Shown: in pieces, positions 24,150-50,904 of the stretch
Position numbering within the stretch: the stretch's first letter is position 1
Layout of the letters: each line of letters starts with the position of its first letter
Assembly (NCBI GenBank): GCA_051294375.1
Contig: CM119263.1
Location: 22,222,833-22,286,832 of the forward strand
Reading direction: 5' to 3'
DNA: 64,000 nt
Origin: Paraspadella gotoi
Taxonomy: Eukaryota > Chaetognatha
The notes under the pieces: model-generated
Database searches by the model: none
Told to the model about the DNA's origin: nothing
The model's input: the letters and a program-made list of their open reading frames with translations, nothing else
Position numbers and translations under genes: made by a program

Positions 24150-26400
24150 CGTGGCTTTTATCTCTCCCTCTTTTTTTTTTATTTTATCCCTTCTTCTTTA
24201 TTTTATCTTCATTTTTTCTTTTTTATTCTTCTTTCTTCTGGAGTTTCATGTCGACGATAAATCAATAAAACGAGAAGGAAAGAAGCCGAGCGGAAGTCGC
24301 GGGGGCGTGGCGTCGGTTTTAAGGGGAGACCCGAGTGGAAAGCGGAAACCCGAAAAATATGAACAAGACCTCAAAAAATGAAAAAAAAAAAACTAAATCA
24401 ATAAATGGATTTTCATTTTTCTTAGGTGAGAGAGAGAGAGAGCGAGGGAAAGGAGATGTTCACATGGCATTTATTACCCTGAGATTTACTTGTAATATAA
24501 TGTTATTAATGTTTAAAAATTGTTTTCAACGTCCATCAAGTAAGAAGGCGATAAAAGAAAATGGGGTTTCTTTATTTATGAGGCTTTTTAATTTCAAAAA
24601 GCTTTTCACGGGAAAGAGAAGAAAAGCATTAAATATGATGCACTAGAGAAAATAAAAGAAAACCACCCGGTGATGGAAAGGAGCGCAAAAGTTGAAATAC
24701 ATAGTATAACATAACAATTATTCTTATAATTTATATTTAATAATCTTTTTAAAGTACCGATTCACAAGAGATTCACAATAACACGTCTTTCTTGACGCCA
24801 TATTTTAGTATTAAAATTTATAGTAAATTTACGCGACAATTTACTCTCTTCAATCGCTGAGAGAGAAAAGCAGTTTTCCTCACTTTGTGAATCTGCATTG
24901 GAAAGTGAAGACATAACAATTACCCCCTCTCTCTATCTCTCTCCTTATCTCTTCCTGTGACTTCCTTCTCTCCATCCCCTTTAGTTTTTCCCCCATTAGT
25001 GCTAAGCCGCATTTCGCTTTCTCTTTTGTCTCGATTTTCGTTTGTCTTCGTTTAAAAGCGATTCTAGCGCCTCGGTCGACGTTTTTTTGAAACGAGAAGA
25101 GGATAAACAGGTTTGTTTACAAAAATAAAGTTTAGGTAAACAATTCGGTCTTTTTTTTTCGACTTTCCTTTTTCTGAAATTTCTGATTTTGTATTCTAAC
25201 TGACTCCTTAGTCTATTAGCAATTGGAAAATGCAGCAAATTGCATCTCTACAAAATAATTGCTAAAATAAAAAGCGTGGAATATTTCTACACCTTTTGAC
25301 CCTAAAAAACCAAAACGTTTGTCACAAATCGGAATATCAAATATTTTCGAGTCTGTTAATGAAAAGCAAAGACGTGATTGATAATTGTAAAGAACCCTGT
25401 GAAGTTTCTTAGTCTTGATCTCTTTAAAACTAAACGGGAGGCTCATGGTAGGGAGCGAAAGGTTGCTCGTCACTAATTGATTCGATGTCGTAAGACGAAA
25501 GTGAAAAACTGGGATTCCATCAAACGACTTCGCCGTACGTTTTCGCCGATCGTCTTCGTTGTTCGTCGTCGTCCTCATCGTACGTCGTCGTCGACGGCGT
25601 TAACGTTCACGACCTAAAGTAGGCGTTGCCGTCGTCGTCGTCACTTGCGCGAAAATTAACCGATTGAGAGACAATTGATATTCTAAAAGTCTCTCATTGT
25701 TTCTAGGCGACGACGACGACGACGATAATAACTAAAGGCTGAATGATTTTATAAATGGGAAGTAAAAAAGCCAAACTAGCTATGTGATCTCACTAATATA
25801 ATACGATAATCATCACTTTTGATCCAGGCGCTAGTAGGAGGCACACGCCCAGTCTTCCAGCGTCCAGGTCCCATGAATAAATCAACTATATTCACTGTAG
25901 ACTATCTGAATCTTTATTTGGCAAAGAGATCGTCTTGACACAGTTATATCAATTTTACTAGACAGCCGTTGAAAAAAATTAAATTTTGTGCTTGATTGGT
26001 TTTGCAATACGGTTTGAAGTGTGATAAAAAATGTTGGACAAATTCAAAATCTCGTTTGTTCAATGCGTTCAAGTTGAATTCTGGAATAAATAAAAATGAA
26101 CATTGAAGATCATTGGATGGATCTAATTCGTGCGAATCGAATAATAATCATTTGTGATCGTGAGTTTTAGAGCGAATCGACGTTGAACTCTTCGCTTTGG
26201 ATGGCATCATTTACAACTGACCCCAGACTCCGGTCAACCCATTAAAGTCCAGCTTAGCGCTTTTCCTTTTTTGCCGTCTCTTCCCAGGTTCTTAAATGTT
26301 TTGCGATCAGAGTTCCCATTACGACGCCCATCACCACAGTTCATTCCCCTCCTTCACAGTTCCTTTATCACCGCCAAAGTTCTTTCTCCATCGCCACTTT
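24150..26400. other. No supported gene; 3' flank of the minus-strand gene at the right end
   Basis: No exon recognised. Contents: a (GTC)/(GAC) inverted pair at 25625-25730 around the inner inverted repeat gagagac/gtctctc, and TTTATT at 25913-25918 (AATAAA on the minus strand), a possible poly(A) signal about 490 bp beyond the stop codon of the glucosidase II beta gene. Confidence 0.45.
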
Positions 26401-26404
26401 TCCT

Positions 26405-41041
<14,637 letters not shown>

Positions 41042-41280
41042 TATTGAGTTTTTTATTGCATTTAAATTTTTTTATGACGATTTTTTAAGTTGTTGTTCCG
41101 TTGCTTTCTTAAATTTCCGTTTGAAGTATTTGTAAAATAAAGCAAGGAAAAAGGATTAATTATCAAAAATCCAAAGTCCTTAGAACAAAGAAATCTAATG
41201 TCTTTCTTTCGCTCGAGTCTAACATTTCTCCTACAAAAGATTCGATGAAAACTGATGTTCAAAGTCCCCTTGTCTCATTT

Positions 41281-41392
41281 CCACGTCATCTTTGTTTCAA
41301 GTCTTTCGTGACGAAATGACGTCACGCGTTGTGTCCGAAGCGATTCAGCCAATCAGCGATAGAAAATTCAAAGCCGAACCTGTTCTGCCAAT
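41281..41392 (-). promoter_or_regulatory. Candidate UPR-responsive promoter: TGACGTGG, TGACGTCA and two CCAAT boxes
   Basis: On the minus strand TGACGTGG (plus strand CCACGTCA, 41281-41288) matches the UPRE core bound by XBP1/ATF6. A palindromic CRE TGACGTCA lies at 41317-41324. CCAAT boxes in CCAATCAG context, on the plus strand, lie at 41349-41353 and 41388-41392, 39 bp apart. All sit 240-350 bp upstream of the ATG at 41041. This fits regulation of an ER-resident glycan-processing gene. The classic ERSE (CCAAT-N9-CCACG) spacing is absent. Confidence 0.45.
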
Positions 41393-41399
41393 CAGAAAC

Positions 41400-43000
41400 G
41401 CACGGACAGAGGTATGCTCGTCTTGGACGTCGTCGTCGTTGTCGGTTTATATCGGCGATTCTTTATTCATGGCTTATCGGCTGACTCGCCCGTCACGCAC
41501 CTGAGCTTTGCGCCGTGGAGAGGGGGGCGTGTCATGAAGCAGAGGGTCATGGTGCAACGACGTCTGATATGGGATATGGTGGCTAAATGAGGGAGCATCA
41601 ACACTCTACAGGTCGCAGCGAGAGTTTATCCTGGAATTGAATAAATTTATAATTTTTTCCGAGAAACGTTAGTTGAACGTTGAACGTTAACTTCAGAGTT
41701 GAACGAACACTGGATTTGCAGATGTTATCCTGCAGAATTCGACCGTGTATGGGTTCATTTGTTTAAATTCCCTTAAATCACGATAGAGGCGCTCTGTTCA
41801 TTACATAGGTCGAAACTGAACGGTTGTCAATATTTTCGATCTCTGATATCCGGAGATGAAGATTTAAAAAATAAGTCATGTGGCCTCAAAAAAAGTAGAG
41901 GTTCTTTCTCTCTTATTAATTGTCAACTTGTCTGCTTTTTAAAAAAAAATCTCTCTTGAGTTTTTTCAATTGGAGGGAAAAGAAGAGAAAACTTGGAAGA
42001 AATTTCCTCCTCGAGGAAATGAAATAAAATGAATTGACGCCGATAAATCTTTCCTCTTTCCTCTTCGTTCATCGCTCATGAATCTTTTCTCCTGAATGCT
42101 CCTGAATACTCAGATTACACTTTTACGCTTGACATTTACGACATTTCTCGGAATTCCGTTATCATAATTTTAAATGGGTACAACCAATGAAAAAAATTTC
42201 CACTCAATCACTAAACAAGCTATTTTGCCCTTGACTTTGGCCAGGCTATGGTGGGTGAGGGATTGCATCCAATATCCAATATCTTCTATTTCCCGGTTTT
42301 TGAAAGAAATTTGTGCTTTTTTTTTCATAGGTTCTAAAAGAAGATTTCGACATAACTGATCAATGCTCTACTTAGCGATGACTTATCTCAGCTTTCATCC
42401 CTATTTCTCCCACCAGATTCATCTCTTATCCTTTATCCCTCAATCAGTCATTCACAACACCTCTTCTCTCATTTCTCAACTCTGGTCCTTAACCCATAAT
42501 CTTAATTCATTGAAGAATCGAGATCACATCGTCGAACTTGTGAAACGACAATGGAATCTAGAGCGTAAGTCTCAGCTCGTTCCTCTTCGAAAAGAATAAG
42601 CGGCGACTGAAATAGAGAGTCACACAGTCAGCAATCTAGAGAAAATAGAGTAGTATTATTGATATTTTTAATAGCACTATTAATATAATTAAATTGTATG
42701 TTAACCATCGTTTAATCATAAAAAGATAGTAATATCATCTTCTCTCCATCTTTTTTCTCCTCATTTTTTCTCATTGTCGTTCTCATTCAACGTCCGCTTA
42801 ATCCAAGTTCAGCTTTCTCTCTCTCTCTCTTTTGTTCTCTCTTTCTATCTCACTCTCTCTCTCTTTTCTTTCCCTCCTATATCATCACCCACCCAGGCAC
42901 TTCCATTCTCCCTCTCTCTCTCTCCCTATGGACAATGACCAATGGTCCATGATATCTTGACGCTCGTTGGATCGAAGAGTAAAGTGCCAGATTGGACAGA
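41400..43000. other. No supported gene
   Basis: AT-rich to average DNA. Short open frames here have no splice-site support and no recognisable domain. Confidence 0.5.
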
Positions 43001-43003
43001 GAA

Positions 43004-43004
<1 letters not shown>

Positions 43005-43079
<75 letters not shown>
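43005..43079 (+). repeat. (GA)n microsatellite
   Basis: Pure GA array of about 70 bp, just left of the point (43136) where the tandem-unit homology with 63463 begins. Confidence 0.95.
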
Positions 43080-43082
<3 letters not shown>

Positions 43083-43628
43083 ACGTTATGGACGAAGCCC
43101 GGCTTTGCAGTAATGGTGCGAGAGAGAAGACCATCATCTCCTTTCCGTTTCGATGGCTCGCTGCTCTTCCGATGAAACTGACCTGAAAATATATCAGTAA
43201 ATGTTTGTATTATATTAGTTTATTGTAGCATTCAAGTTACATCTCAATTTTTATGGCACCCACAGAAAATCTCATTGTCTACAAAAAACGTAAGGAAAAT
43301 ATTCGATATTTTTTTCTTTAGTTATTAAAAAAAAACATTTTAAAAGATTTATGACTTTTTAATTTAAATTTAAATTTAAATTTAATAAATTTTTAATTTT
43401 ATGAAGGAGAGAGGGACGTTAATGTTGTCTTCTGAAAATACTGGCATCATATGTCTCTAGTTAACAACAACAACAACAACGCCGACAAAAATCAGGCTCA
43501 TTTTCTTCTTTTTTTTCTTCCAAAATTTTTTTTCTCCTGAAAAATCATTTTCGGTTCCAAAATCGTCGGCGGATGCTTGACCTCGAAGCTTGGGAAGAGA
43601 AACTATTTTACCAAAAGAAAAAAGGGTA

Positions 43629-43644
43629 TGAGAGAGAGAGAGAG

Positions 43645-43709
<65 letters not shown>

Positions 43710-43742
43710 AGAAGGAGAGAGGAGAGAGAGAGAGAGAGAAGT

Positions 43743-43785
<43 letters not shown>
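43629..43785 (+). repeat. (GA)n array, interrupted
   Basis: About 155 bp of GA with GG interruptions. A complementary CT array follows at 44012-44091. Confidence 0.95.
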
Positions 43786-43786
<1 letters not shown>

Positions 43787-43862
43787 ACCAGGCTTTTGGA
43801 AGGCAACGAGAAGAGTCATGGTTCACATTCTTGATGATTTTTACGCCGAAAAAGAGGGGCGA

Positions 43863-43869
43863 TGATGAC

Positions 43870-43901
<32 letters not shown>

Positions 43902-43906
43902 CAACA
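43863..43906 (+). repeat. (GAC)n trinucleotide array
   Basis: GAC/GAT triplets, about 40 bp. Confidence 0.9.
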
Positions 43907-44008
43907 ATGTCGACTATGCCTTCACCTTGAATCGTTGTGATATCACCATTACCCGGACTCGACAAGCGACGGGCTCACGTGAGAGTTTATCATTGCTGAC
44001 AAAATGGC

Positions 44009-44011
<3 letters not shown>

Positions 44012-44070
<59 letters not shown>

Positions 44071-44091
44071 CCTCTCTCTCTCTGTCACTAA
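44012..44091 (+). repeat. (CT)n microsatellite
   Basis: CT array of about 75 bp, inverted relative to the GA array at 43629-43785. Confidence 0.95.
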
Positions 44092-44212
44092 CATCCGCTC
44101 ACTCTCCCTCAAAGTACAGCTTTAGCTAATTGCTAATGCTAATGACCATAGGGTCTCTTCGATGTTTGACATGATTCTTGGGGGCAAGAAAGTAAAAGGG
44201 AGGAAAGAGATA

Positions 44213-44242
44213 GCGAGAGAGAGAGCAGAATAGAGCAGAGAG

Positions 44243-44277
<35 letters not shown>

Positions 44278-44278
44278 T
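44213..44278 (+). repeat. (GA)n microsatellite
   Basis: Interrupted GA array. Confidence 0.9.
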
Positions 44279-44420
44279 CTTGAATAGCAGCGATTGAGAG
44301 CAGCACTTATACTTTCTATTTAAATCAGGTTAATCCCTTGGTTTCCTTGCCTTTCGCCTTTCGAGTAGAGTTTCCTTTTTTAACTCTTTAATCAGGGAAA
44401 GGCAAAAGTCGGCAAGGGAG

Positions 44421-44422
44421 CA

Positions 44423-44495
<73 letters not shown>

Positions 44496-44519
44496 AGAGG
44501 AGAGTAGAGAGAGAGAGAG
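44421..44519 (+). repeat. (GA)n microsatellite
   Basis: GA array of about 98 bp. Confidence 0.95.
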
Positions 44520-44995
44520 CTCGATTCTTCCGCTCAAAATGGCAAAAAAGTGATTTCCATTACGAGGAAGGGAGAAAGAAAGAGAAAAAACAAAAACAGG
44601 GAAAGCCCTATACCTTCCTAGCTTTAGTTTAGTCGCTGATTGCCAATGTGTTTATCTAATTTACAAAATTGACTCTGTGATGATGACTACTTTACTAATT
44701 TCACGAAATTGTGAACACGACGCCACGATCTCTCGCAATGACGTCAGCATCACGACCAAAGTCTTGCGATGGCAGAAAGTTTTCTTTAAAATTCCTTCTC
44801 TTTTAAAAATCTTTTGAAACATTTTTTTTAGCCATTTTTCAAAAACTAGCGTATTTTTCGACTCAATATAGAAAATTAATGAGCCGTGCAGGAAGCAGAA
44901 CTGAAGCTAAACTGAGAGAGAGTTTTGAAACGCGGGGAAAGTTTTGAGACTTTAGGGTTGAGAGAGAGGCGTTGATTTTTTTACACATGAGCCTA

Positions 44996-46560
<1,565 letters not shown>

Positions 46561-46565
46561 ACAGG

Positions 46566-46577
46566 TGACGTCACGTG
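46566..46577 (+). promoter_or_regulatory. Overlapping CRE and E-box upstream of the receptor
   Basis: TGACGTCA (46566-46573) overlaps CACGTG (46572-46577), giving TGACGTCACGTG, 175 bp before the receptor ATG. The same 12 bp is intact in the indel-rich second copy (55652-55663). CREB/ATF and bHLH-ZIP factors recognise these palindromes. Function is inferred. Confidence 0.45.
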
Positions 46578-46751
46578 CTTTTTCTCACGCAAATAAACAA
46601 CGAAAATGATCTGATCTCCGTAATAAGCGAAACAAACGATCATTTTTTTTAAGATCAAGTGAGAAAAGAAAAGTTTACCTTATTACCTTCACACTGTTAA
46701 ATTTAAACCGCGACTTGTTGTACCAATTAAAGTTTAAAAAATTCTCCAAAA

Positions 46752-47098
46752 ATGTACCCTTGGTTAACCGTGTGGTTGATCTCTCTCCTGTCTGGTGCGA
46801 CCGTCTCCTTCTCCGCAGCCGACGCCGCATCGTCCTGCCGCGGCCGCTGCTACGAGTTGCGCTCGCCGGAACTTCTCGACGCCGCCGAAAACGTCGCCTC
46901 TCCTTCCAGAATCCTCCGCTGTCGTTGCGATCGACTCTGCAAACTGTACCGCGACTGCTGCGAGAACAGAAAGATCGAATGTCCTCGTGATTCGTGGAAA
47001 GACAAATGGAAGTTGATTGCGGATCGAAAATACGTCAAATGTCACCGCATACGGATCGACGGATTCGAAGAGGCAAAAGATGTCGCCGTGATCGGGAG
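46752..47098 (+). CDS. Receptor exon 1: signal peptide and somatomedin-B domain
   Basis: The ATG (context aaaaATGt) starts MYPWLTVWLISLLSG, a signal peptide, and the exon ends at GGGAG|GTACAA in phase 2. The loop between SMB cysteines 2 and 3 is 23 residues, longer than the 9 of vitronectin; the rest of the spacing (C.CD..C..Y..CC......C) is canonical. Continuing past the donor gives a stop a few codons later, which supports splicing. Confidence 0.9.
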
Positions 47099-49655
47099 GT
47101 ACAACGCTAAAAATAGATAATTTATTTCAAGAGGTGAACCTTAGGAACTTAGAAGGTTTTATTGATAATATTAATAATCTCATTACATTCACAGTTGTCC
47201 CGCCAAAGCCGATATCTTCTTGCAAGCCTTGTGCACGGCTCCACCATCCTTCAATGACATTCCCACTTTCGTCCCCGTCACCTCCTTGGTCGACGGTCGA
47301 GTCTACCGCAATCGCTACTGCGCCAAATGCATCAACCCGTCGGATGACGTCGCCGCGTGGAACGTGACGCACGTGGAGTGCGACGAGAGGTTGCAGCAGA
47401 CTCTCAAGAATAATTTACTTTTTAATCGGAACTTTACTGGATCTCTCGACTCTGAGTTTTTGGAAATTGCCAATGGATTGTTTACCGAATCCTGCCGAAT
47501 GTGGTTTCAACCCAGCAATGCAACCAACTTTCATTTTTGCCTTTCGGAATCTGAGAATAAAACTATATCCAAGAAGATCTCACCTTCTATTCTTCAAAAC
47601 AATTATTCCCTACCATCAGCAATTCCATACACCTTCCAACCAAGAGCCGTTACCATCCTCATGAACTGGGGCGAAGATGGAACGACCCGTCTCAAAGTCA
47701 ACGAAGGTTACCTCGATTTGATTGAGCATTGTCCCCAAGGCACTGCCCTCGAGATTTCCTCCAAAACATGCCGAAAGAAACGCTGCCCTCGGGGGACGAA
47801 ACTGCTCATGGACGGAACCTGCAAACATCCCACTGAGAACCTTAAGTTCGAGACTCACGTGTTTATCTATCTCGATATTCTTTTCGACACAAAACAGTTT
47901 CCAGAATTTAATACCCAAATCACCGAGAACTTTTACAGAGACAATTTTGCCAATTACATTAACGGCGACGATAACAGTACGATCGACGTTTCCATTACGC
48001 CCAAAGAAAGAAATTTGAATACAGATTCGTTTATCATGAACAACAGCATCATCAATATCAACATCATGCTGAAGAACGAGCGTCGAAAAGACGTCGACCT
48101 TGTACAAGATATGTTGGAGGAATTAAACAAAAATTTAACTTTCATCGAAACGAAATCCCAAAAGCTTCAGGTCATGAACGTCAGCGAGAAGATCATTCAA
48201 ACGACGGTGCCCACCACGCAAGAGTTCGATTGGTGCCCCAACGGAGTCATGAGGTTTTACAACGACAGTTTCGACTTTTGGCAAGTGAGTCATCGACTGC
48301 GCGGCGGAGGAACGAAGATCGAAACGTTCGTCCGTACGCACGACACGGACGTCGTGTACAACGCGAGCGATTTCGATCTGGGCATCGCCGTGGGACTCGA
48401 TTTGAATTGGGAGGAACAAGACGTCATTTCTTGGGTCGTCGTTTGCGAAAAAAAACCTCTCATCGCTGAGCAAAACTGCGAACTCAAAGTGATATTCAAT
48501 TCCTCGGAATTTCGCTACCTGAATAACCGGAGCGTCGAAGTTTTAGCGGATCGACAAATCTACGGAGTGAACGAGTACGAACATTTCCATCGGCGAAACC
48601 AATCTTACTCAACGAATTCTGATAAAATTCTAGTCTGTTTGCGATTATCGAAAGAAGAACGCTTCTTTTTCTCCTTTTCCGCGATCCAGGGATTGCTGAC
48701 GGTCATTCTGCTGCCAATTTCTATCCTTGCGCTGATGCTTATCATATTGATTTATTCCATCTACCGATCCCTGCACAATTTGCCCGGCCTCATTCTGCTC
48801 CACGTCACTGTGACTCTACTCACGTCACAGTCGATGATCTTGTTTACGCTCAACTATCCAGCCGTGATTTCCTGGAAATGCATGATCATTGCAGTCGCCA
48901 ATCACTATTTGCTGATCGCATCTTTCTGTTGGATGAACGCCTACGCCTTCTACATCTACCGAACCATCTGCTGCCTGACCACAGCGGCGACATTAGACGC
49001 GACCGAAACCTGGCGCCGCTCTTTGCGCTACGCTGCTTACGCTTACGGTACGCCGGCGCTTTTCGTCATAGCCTGCGTCACGGTGGATTTGCAGACAAAC
49101 AGCATCCATTACGGAGGTGACAACCTGATTTACTTGACCAAAGAAACGGTCATCAACCAAGATCACATCGCATCCAGAAACACCTGTTGGATCAACGACA
49201 ACGTAGCTCCGGTCTTCGTTTTCGGCTTGCCTCTCTTCGCCATCATGATCGCCAACGTCGTTCTCTACGCGTTGACGGTTCGTCGCATCAAAGGCAATTC
49301 CAGAGCCGAACTCTTCGAAGGGCGTGGAGGCGCAAGCCTCGTTCCCAAATCCGATTCTCCCGTCGATCTGCGGACCTTCGTGCGTCTCTCCACAATGATG
49401 GGGTTCGGATGGCTGCTGGGGTTCGGAGGGACGATCATCAAGAGGATCGACGACGGAGCCGTGGGTCAGACGTTGGAGGAGATCGTCTCTTATCTCTTCG
49501 TCTTCGCTTCTTCGTTGCAGGGACTGGGAATCTTCGTCGCCTTCGCCACGGGCGGTCGGGTCAAGGAGGCCGTCAAGGGGACGATGGAGAAGCTGAAGTT
49601 GACATCGAGAAAAAATACGAATTCGGGGAAGAGGGGAGAGTCAATAAAGTATTAA
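46752..49655 (+). CDS. Somatomedin-B-domain class B (Methuselah-like) G-protein-coupled receptor, complete
   Basis: Two exons (46752-47098 and 47195-49655) join in frame, 347 + 2461 nt, giving 935 residues. A signal peptide (about 1-22) is followed by a somatomedin-B domain, Cys 29, 33, 57, 59, 63, 69, 70 and 77, in the vitronectin order C.GRC...C.CD.LC..Y..CC......C. Next is a Cys-containing module (LCTAPP, then YRNRYCAKC and a VEC) and a CPQG/CRKKRCPRG stretch. A long N-glycosylated ectodomain follows. Seven helices lie at about 608-638, 646-668, 678-704, 729-750, 787-810, 845-865 and 877-901. Cys678 and the Cys780-Trp781 pair of loop 2, GWLLGFGGT in helix 6 and SSLQGLGIFVAFA in helix 7 are class B hallmarks. 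No GPS cleavage motif precedes helix 1, as in Methuselah-type rather than adhesion receptors. It should be a plasma-membrane receptor; ligand unknown. A degraded copy lies at 55840-59145. Confidence 0.92.
47099..47194 (+). other. 96-bp phase-2 intron of the receptor
   Basis: GTACAA at the donor and ttacattcacag at the acceptor. Removing it restores one frame across both exons (AG|T gives Ser116, then CPAKADIF). The second locus keeps both splice sites (GAGGTACAAC near 56186 and ttcgcag near 56282). Confidence 0.9.
47195..49655 (+). CDS. Receptor exon 2: rest of ectodomain, seven-helix domain, stop
   Basis: One 2.46-kb exon codes residues 116-935: Cys-containing ectodomain, seven helices and a basic cytoplasmic tail of about 32 residues. 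N-glycosylation sequons are many before helix 1 (for example NFT, NYS, NST, NLT, NVS, NDS, NAS, NSS and NRS). One large exon for a whole 7TM domain suits retrocopy origin or intron loss, but that is inference. Confidence 0.9.
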
Positions 49656-49659
49656 TAAA
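49643..49659 (+). terminator. Two AATAAA signals overlapping the receptor stop codon
   Basis: AATAAA at 49643-49648 lies inside the last codons and another at 49654-49659 overlaps the TAA (49653-49655). If used, the 3' UTR would be only about 10-25 nt. A further AATAAA near 49922 lies inside the MITE. Confidence 0.4.
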
Positions 49660-49754
49660 AAAACATTTAAATTACTTTTAAAAACTTTCGTGTTACATTG
49701 CTGATATTTTGTTTTAATTAATTTTTTTTTAAATTTCTAGAGCTAAATCTTCTA

Positions 49755-49967
49755 TGTGGCCACCTGAGCGAATTAAATCAGTTTCGAAGACCTTTTGTTT
49801 TCAGTTAAAACCGTTTATTCTTTCCACATAACAGATGGCTCTGTAATAATTCAAACTGCCTTTATTATGATTGTTACCGGAGAACGTCTTTTGTTTTTAT
49901 TCACTTCTTGTTTCTCTCTGAAATAAAAAGATCTGCGAATCTGATTTTATTCGCTCAGGTGGCCACA
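49755..49967. mobile_element. Tc1/mariner-type MITE, 213 bp, TA target duplication
   Basis: The terminal inverted repeat TGTGGCCACCTGAGCGAA starts the element and its reverse complement ends it; similarity extends about 30 bp inward with two or three mismatches. TA dinucleotides flank both ends (49753-49754 and 49968-49969), the target duplication of Tc1/mariner elements. There is no coding capacity. The insertion sits 100 bp past the receptor stop and is also present in the second locus (59240-59447). Confidence 0.8.
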
Positions 49968-49969
49968 TA

Positions 49970-50820
49970 TATTATTTAATTTTTAATCTAAAATTAATCA
50001 AAAAAATTGACTGATTAGCTTACTTTTCTGATTAGTTAAAAAGATATGTCAATTATTTGTCAGCCTACTTAATTTCTCGCCAAGAACCAATTTTTCTCCG
50101 ATCTTGCGAGAATGAAAGTCATTCTCCATCGACTAGACGTCCTTTTTTTCACTTTAGACGCCATGGGGCGAGTTTTTTGGTGCACCATAGAATTCTATCG
50201 ATCTTTGTTCACTGATCTGTTGGGCCTAAAAACCCTATAGCGAAGGGGCGCCATATAGGTCCACTCATATCTCTTTAACCATCCCACCCCACCACCCAAG
50301 TCGCTCCCTACCAGCCCGCCCCCGCTGGCAACGAATTTGGAACGGCGGGGCGCCAAAAGGCTCATTCCTATGCTTATGCCCGCCAAACGGACCCGAATTT
50401 GCAGAGCGCAAAAAAAAGGTCGTTTGAATGATCACGTCGCGAAAAAAAAGAGCGAGAGAGAAGAGAAAAAAAATGTGAGAAATAGAACTACATGTACTCT
50501 TTTTTTCGCTTCTAATGACTCGATGTTTTCTTATAAATATCATTTATTTGGAATTTCTCCTAATTTCACTTCCCTGCCCCCAACGGGCCACGCCCCCCAT
50601 TTCTCTAGAACTTTCCCTTCCGCCATCTTTTTTTTTCATTGGGGAAAGACTGACTTTGTCCCTCGTTCACAAACTTTATGCGTCTTCGTCCTTGACTTGC
50701 TTCTCTCCCTTTTTCTCTCCTCTTTGTTTCAGTCTTTTTTTGAAATTCTCGATAAATTTTGTGTCGGATTTCTCCGCTTCGTGGGTTTTCTTTATTCCGA
50801 TTTCTTTCCTGTTTCCAGCT
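49970..50820. other. Receptor 3' flank, no gene recognised
   Basis: AT-rich, then a GC-richer piece (50230-50440) with two ggcgcca motifs. Open frames are not conserved in frame in the second locus. Confidence 0.5.
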
Positions 50821-50824
50821 CCCT

Positions 50825-50825
<1 letters not shown>

Positions 50826-50901
<76 letters not shown>

Positions 50902-50904
50902 CTC
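50826..50904 (+). repeat. (CT)n microsatellite
   Basis: CT array of about 78 bp; counterpart at 60296-60370. Confidence 0.95.

Noticed and set aside
42174-42599. Two consecutive frames of 61 and 78 residues
   Set aside because: AT-rich composition and no recognisable protein features.
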